A DNA stretch of 5,562 bases from Chitinophagaceae bacterium. Lineage in GTDB: Bacteria; Bacteroidota; Bacteroidia; Chitinophagales; Chitinophagaceae. The notes under the pieces are model-generated. The model was not told the DNA's origin, ran no database searches, and saw only the letters and a list, made by a program, of their open reading frames with translations. Where the stretch lies: positions 1-5,562 of the forward strand of contig DPWF01000356.1 of the NCBI GenBank assembly GCA_003526435.1, written 5' to 3'. Both the position numbers and the translations under genes were made by a program. Positions 5,083 through 5,562 of the stretch are shown one piece after another. The first letter of the stretch is position 1. Each line of letters starts with the position of its first letter.

Positions 5083-5505
5083 ATGACACTCAAGATTTTA
5101 ACCGTTGCCGGTCTTGCCACTTTTGAAATTTATGCCGCCATTCCTGCCGGATTTGCTTTTGGATTACCTGCCTGGCTTATTTTTCTGGCCAGTCTGATTG
5201 GCGGACTGGTGGGCGTATTTGTTGCCACTTTTTTAGGTGATAAAATCAAGGCCTTCCTCGCCAAATACCGTAAACCCAAACCCGAAAAACCAAAAACAGG
5301 ACTGATTTATACCATCTGGGAAAAATATGGCATCATTGGTCTGGGTTTTTTCGGCACCATGACCGTTGGCGCTCCCGTAAGCATTGGCGTAGGTGTTGGT
5401 TTTAATGTGCCCCTGCAAAAACTGCTGGTCTGGTGCTGTCTTGGGGTATTTACAAGATGTGCACTGTTTACAGCCATCGGGTATTATGGGTTGAAGTTGT
5501 TTTAG
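5083..5505 (+). CDS. Small multidrug-export-family membrane protein (Sm_multidrug_ex-like)
   Basis: The product is 140 residues from ATG 5083-5085 to TAG. Membrane helices are visible at about 5-26, 29-52, 82-105 and 113-137, with a basic proline-rich cytoplasmic loop (KYRKPKPEKPKTG, 61-73) in the middle. Helix 1 carries the acidic residue E15 within FEIYAAIPAGFAFGLP, and the second half has TMTVGAPVSIGVGVGFNVP (92-110) and LVWCCLGVFTRC (115-126). This pattern fits the PF06695-type 'small multi-drug export protein' family, a name inherited from early annotation; transport of drugs is not established. The symmetric halves resemble an inverted-repeat membrane fold such as those of the SNARE-associated/DedA group (inference). 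The gene is divergent from the one at 4439-4867 and followed by purine-rich repeats rather than a clear terminator inside the window. Confidence 0.85.
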   Translation: MTLKILTVAGLATFEIYAAIPAGFAFGLPAWLIFLASLIGGLVGVFVATFLGDKIKAFLAKYRKPKPEKPKTGLIYTIWEKYGIIGLGFFGTMTVGAPVSIGVGVGFNVPLQKLLVWCCLGVFTRCALFTAIGYYGLKLF

Positions 5506-5513
5506 AGAAGTTT

Positions 5514-5562
5514 GGAAGACGGAAGACCGGAAGACGGGAAGACCGAAAGTCCGAAAGAGAAT
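5514..5562. repeat. Purine-rich GGAAGAC direct-repeat array, cut by the window end
   Basis: GGAAGAC occurs four times, at 5514, 5521, 5529 and 5537, spaced 7, 8 and 8 bases, followed by the variant units CGAAAGTC (5544-5551) and CGAAAGAG (5552-5559). It begins 8 bases after the stop of the preceding gene. No complementary pyrimidine-rich arm is within the window, so it could be a simple tandem repeat or the left arm of a long hairpin like that at 3568-3639 whose other arm lies beyond 5562. Confidence 0.75.

Noticed and set aside
5233..5418. Minus-strand ORF of 61 codons inside the small multidrug-export-like gene
   Set aside because: It is wholly contained antisense to a recognised membrane protein and has no independent support.
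5514..5562. Start of a CRISPR array
   Set aside because: The GGAAGAC units are only 7-8 bases apart with no spacers of 25-40 bases, so this is a tandem repeat or hairpin arm, not CRISPR.

Overview
The window looks like chromosomal DNA from a Bacteroidota bacterium, probably in or near the Chitinophagaceae (inference). The reasons are recognisable Bacteroidota-type small membrane proteins, a short YafY-like WYL regulator next to a DinB/YfiT-like gene, absence of clear Shine-Dalgarno sequences before most starts, and moderate to low GC. No phage, transposase, CRISPR array, tRNA or rRNA is visible.

Layout. Bases 1-253 (+) hold the last 83 codons of an aconitate hydratase, followed by a strong hairpin terminator (278-308) that can also serve the convergent gene. 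From about 310 to 2940 comes an AT-rich block, all on the minus strand. In transcription order it contains a membrane protein with a PH-like fold and a SHOCT-type C-terminus (2138-2752), an uncertain ATG-less ORF (1897-2157), a small membrane protein gene that appears frameshifted (1583-1889), an ABC ATPase overlapping it by ATGA (933-1586), and, after a 92-base gap, a four-helix membrane protein of unknown function (394-840).

From 2940 onward composition returns to that of the aconitase. A DinB/YfiT-like protein (2976-3470) and an HTH-WYL regulator (3643-4332) lie on the minus strand. They are separated by 172 bases that carry a 20-bp dyad and a long near-perfect hairpin of 72 bases. Next are a hairpin terminator (4390-4418) and a four-helix membrane protein (4439-4867, minus). 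A divergent intergenic region with two inverted repeats follows, then a small multidrug-export-family protein (5083-5505, plus). The window ends inside a purine-rich array of GGAAGAC repeats.

How the genes work together. The ATPase and the tiny membrane protein are translationally coupled and probably form one ABC-type complex. The membrane partner is far smaller than a normal permease, and its reading frame is broken at a GGGG run, which could be a sequencing error, decay, recoding or two overlapping genes. The WYL regulator probably controls its own neighbourhood, with the DinB-like gene as the best target. The remaining genes look like independent transcription units. The most interesting items are the minimal ABC module with its frameshift and the two purine-rich repeat or hairpin elements at gene 3' ends.
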